The position numbers and the translations under genes were made by a program. A model generated the notes under the pieces. That model saw only the letters and a list, made by a program, of their open reading frames with translations. It was not told the origin of the DNA and ran no database searches. Below, piece after piece: positions 1-3,300 of a DNA stretch of 6,030 bases (positions within the stretch are counted from its first letter, which is position 1; every line of letters begins with the position of its first letter). This DNA comes from Bacteroidota bacterium (GTDB taxonomy: Bacteria; Bacteroidota; Ignavibacteria; SZUA-365; JAADGX01), in the NCBI GenBank assembly GCA_024276335.1, contig JAJRXL010000278.1, positions 1 through 6,030 of the forward strand, given 5' to 3'.

Positions 1-126
1 CAGGAGCTGGATCCCGGCCGGTACCAGGCGATGTTTGACGCGGCAGGACTTTCCTTCGGTGTCTATTTCTACCGCCTGCACGCGGGAAGTGGCCTCATCA
101 CGCGCAAGATGGTGGTTGTAAGATAA
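1..126 (+). CDS. C-terminal end of a secreted protein with a T9SS type A / FlgD-Ig-like sorting domain (5' partial)
   Basis: The frame opens at base 1 without a start and ends at a TAA (124-126), leaving 41 residues plus the stop. The tail shows the hallmarks of the Por/type IX secretion C-terminal domain: a Pro-Gly-Arg-Tyr turn, then Phe-Asp-Ala-Ala-Gly-Leu, then Gly-Val-Tyr-Phe-Tyr-Arg-Leu, and finally Thr-Arg-Lys-Met-Val-Val-Val-Arg at the extreme C-terminus. In the known family this Ig-like tail directs export across the outer membrane and is often removed during surface attachment. FlgD-Ig domains look similar and occur in the same position in FCB-group proteins that may lack T9SS, so secretion by T9SS is inferred. 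The function of the missing N-terminal part cannot be told. The giant secreted protein gene follows 91 bases downstream on the same strand. Confidence 0.82.
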   Translation, partial: QELDPGRYQAMFDAAGLSFGVYFYRLHAGSGLITRKMVVVR

Positions 127-217
127 CAGCGTTAAGAAGTGTTTTTCCTGCACGTCTTGACATGATGTACATAGAATTCAGTCGTCTATTGTTGTTAAAA
201 AACTATCGGGAAAGATC
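127..217 (+). other. Intergenic gap; no clear terminator or promoter
   Basis: This 91-base gap separates two co-directional genes. I see no GC-rich hairpin followed by a T run after the upstream stop, so read-through from the upstream gene is possible. A perfect TTGACA lies at 157-162, but nothing resembling TATAAT lies 16-18 bases downstream. TATTGTTG at 187-194 is one base off the Bacteroidota -7 consensus TAnnTTTG, but has no TTTG at the usual upstream distance. Just before the start codon, GGGA at 208-211 with a 6-base spacer could act as a weak ribosome binding site. An in-frame TGA at 158-160 means the downstream gene cannot begin upstream of that point. Confidence 0.5.
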
Positions 218-325
218 ATGCGGAAATTGTCACAAACTCGCCAGAATTTGCCAGCTATAAACCTGCTCATCGTTTGTGCTACAGTAGTGTTTTTGTTTAC
301 CACGTACGTTTTTTCCTGTTTCGCA
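218..325 (+). other. Signal peptide of the giant secreted protein
   Basis: Residues 1-36 have the classical three-part layout. A positively charged start (Arg2, Lys3, Arg8) is followed by a hydrophobic core rich in Leu, Val, Ile and Phe at about residues 16-32. A likely signal peptidase I site follows at Cys34-Phe-Ala36, before Gln37-Glu38. The Val-Phe-Ser-Cys34 stretch superficially resembles a lipobox, but Phe at -2 is unusual, so a lipoprotein anchor is less likely. After the cleavage site comes a polar, charged, low-complexity stretch to about residue 90, probably an unstructured linker. Confidence 0.85.
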
Positions 326-3300
326 CAGGAGAATGTAAATTCCGAGCGTACGCGTGGTTCTCATAACACAATGGTTAACAAAGACTCATTAGCGAGCTCT
401 CCCATGTGGCAGGGAAAAGAGGAAGAGCAGAATGAAGATTCTCAGAAGCACAATAATAGCGTAAGAACCGGAGGTGATGGCGATCATATCATGAGTAAAA
501 GTTACTGGACAGCTAGCAACAAGACATATGACGATCATATACATCTGAAGGGATATGCATGGATTACATGTATAGGTGGTGGTGGGGCCAAGTTGAAAAG
601 TTGCATAAAAAATACATCGTCCTGTTTTGAAAATTCGATTTGGTATAATGCCGGCTGGCATGAGCACGCAAATCCTTATACTAATTGGTATGTCGGTCCA
701 GGAGAAACAGTCACATTTACCGGTTCTCTTCACATAAGAAAAAGTTCATTATGTGATTATACTGACGGTTTGCCGGATATCACCGGCTATACCGCTGCAA
801 TGAAACCACCTGCTACAATAACGGTGACAACATTGAATGATAAGCAGGTTAAAATCACATGGACCAAAGGAACGGACCATGCGGATGACAAGCATAAATA
901 TTATATATATAAAGAAAGTTATTATATAGGTGTAGTGGAAGGCGATGCAACGTATTCATTCACACACAATACGATTCCTGGAGAAACCGCAGAGTACAGT
1001 GTAAAGTCCGTTTCGAAATACAACGGGAAAACTTCTGTAGAAAAAGTCACTTCAGGCTCTACGAAACCCTTCCAAAACCCAACAAACGTTAACGCGTCCG
1101 ATGACACCTACGTCGGTTTTGTGCGGGTGACCTGGACCAAGACGTCGGAGTTCGCCACGCATTTCCGGATTTACCGGGATGGATTGCTTATTGCCACGGT
1201 TCCGGTCAGTAAGACAACCTTTGACGACAAAACCATCAAGGACGGCGTCACGCATAATTACTGCGTCAGGTCTTACAACAGCACGTACAACATGGAATCC
1301 GTTCCTACTTCCGGAAACCCCTATTCCTGCGACAACGGACGGGGGTTTCCCATCCATCCGAAAGCTTCCGACGGAATCTACTCCAACCGCGTAAAGATTT
1401 CCTGGGACAACCTGAATACCGTCGCCAGCGAGATCAAGCTCTACCGCGACGACGACGAGCTGGGCACCGTGAGCGCCAACGCCCGCTCGTTCTACGATTA
1501 CGACGCCATACCGGGGAAAATCCACAGGTACGGTATCGCGGCGATCAATTCCAGCGGGGTGGAATTTACTCCGGTGGAAGTGTACGGGTACATCGCCCCG
1601 GACGGCCGTATCGAGGGCAAGGTGACCACCCCGACACAGGCGGGAATCAAGGACGTTGACGTCAGCATCGTTCCAACCGCGGATACGACGAGGAGCGCCC
1701 TGTCATTTGACGGCGACGATGATTATGTGGACGCCGGTGGGGTAAAATCACTTGCGCCGGTGGGGAAGATGACGTTAGAGTTCTGGGTTAAGAAAAATAT
1801 AGGCAACGAAGGGTGGATATGTGATAAATGGGCCGTTAATGGTTACAGGGTATGGATACGAGACACTACACTTATCGTAAAGATCGCGAACGTGTACTCT
1901 GAATTTAAATGTATTACAGGTCAATGGCAGCATATAGCGATTACAGTTGATGGCAGCGCAATAAAATACTATATCAACGGCGTTTTGAAATATACGGATC
2001 CGTACAATTGGATATTGAATCCCAGCAACGAACCGCTTTTGATCGGTAATATCAGGAAGAACAGCATATGGGGCTTGGACGGCAAGCTGGACGATTTCCG
2101 TATATGGGATTATGTCCGGTCCGGGGAGGAAATCCGCCGGGACATGTATCGCCGTCTCAGCGGGAATGAAACCGGTCTCCTGGGGTACTGGCCCTTTGAC
2201 AAAACATCCTCCACGCCTGGCGTCACCGGGGATTACGCAAAAGGAAAGGGTGATCACGGTTACATCCATGGTCCCGTTTTCACGGATGATATACCGGACG
2301 TCAAGCCCAGGGCCTTTACCGATCCGTCGGGGTATTACGCGATTCGGGGCATATACTACGGCGAAGCCGAGCGGTTTGCCGTCGTGCCGTTCAAGGAAAA
2401 GCATGGCTTCAAACCGGATACGTTGAAGAGAACACTGGACATACCGAATCCTACAGCCCTCAATGTCAACTTTCTCGATACGACCGCGTTCTCTGTCGAA
2501 GGGTACGTAAAATTCCCCTCCCTCCCCGGCCAGTTTGACAGCTGCGGTGTTTCCGGTGTGAAAATGATCATAAACGGGAAGATCAGCGGAGTCAAGACGG
2601 ACAAAAGCGGGCGGTTTCTCCTTTCAGTACCCGAAGCAGGCGTGTACACGTTCACTCCAAGGTTGTTTAACCACGCTTTCGATCCGTCCTCCATCACGCT
2701 GGAAATCACGGACCACGTTGTGGCACCGAATGCACTGCAATTTACCGACACCACGACGCACAAGCTCTCTCTTCGAGCACGGGGAGGCTCCCGGGCCTGC
2801 GACGTGCCCGTCGGGCGAGCCCAGGTCACGATTAACGCCATGGGCACGGATACCACGAGTACAACACCGTGCTATCAGTTTGTCGATACGACAACTATAG
2901 ACGGGAACCTCTACCTGGACTTGCCGGCGCAGCGCTATCGATTTAACGTGAAATTCCTCTCTACACGCATTCCCCTTGGTCCGGGGAAAGAGGAAACGCG
3001 CACATGGGACATGACGGAGGACAGCCTGGTCGTGGATATCGTGCGGAGGAAAACAGAGTTTGACACGACGCGAACAAGCGTGGAGGATACGTTGTATTTC
3101 AACTACCATCCGAAACCCGTGGTAACGATCCAGCCGTTCTGGGATTCATGCAGCACCCTCAAGGTTCTCGAGCAGGGAGTTGGCTACCGCGTAAAAATCG
3201 ACGTGCAGGAAATCATTCCTCACCGTGATGGACAACTATATGATGTTACCTGTGATCTCGATACAGGCTACGTGCTCATTTACGATGAGATAAAAGACGG

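Noticed and set aside
157..194. TTGACA (157-162) and TATTGTTG (187-194) as a promoter
   Set aside because: No -10 box lies at 16-18 bases from TTGACA, and the Bacteroidota-like element is imperfect and lacks a matching upstream TTTG. The evidence is too weak for a promoter call.
308..325. Lipobox-like Val-Phe-Ser-Cys34 suggesting a lipoprotein
   Set aside because: Phe at -2 is atypical, and a good signal peptidase I site follows at Ala36; kept only as a minor alternative.
371..373. Alternative start ATG at 371 for the giant gene
   Set aside because: Starting here would lose the strong signal peptide encoded from 218.
1775..2404. A 209-codon minus-strand open frame
   Set aside because: It overlaps the clearly recognisable LamG and CNA-B-like coding on the + strand; its own translation shows no family pattern.
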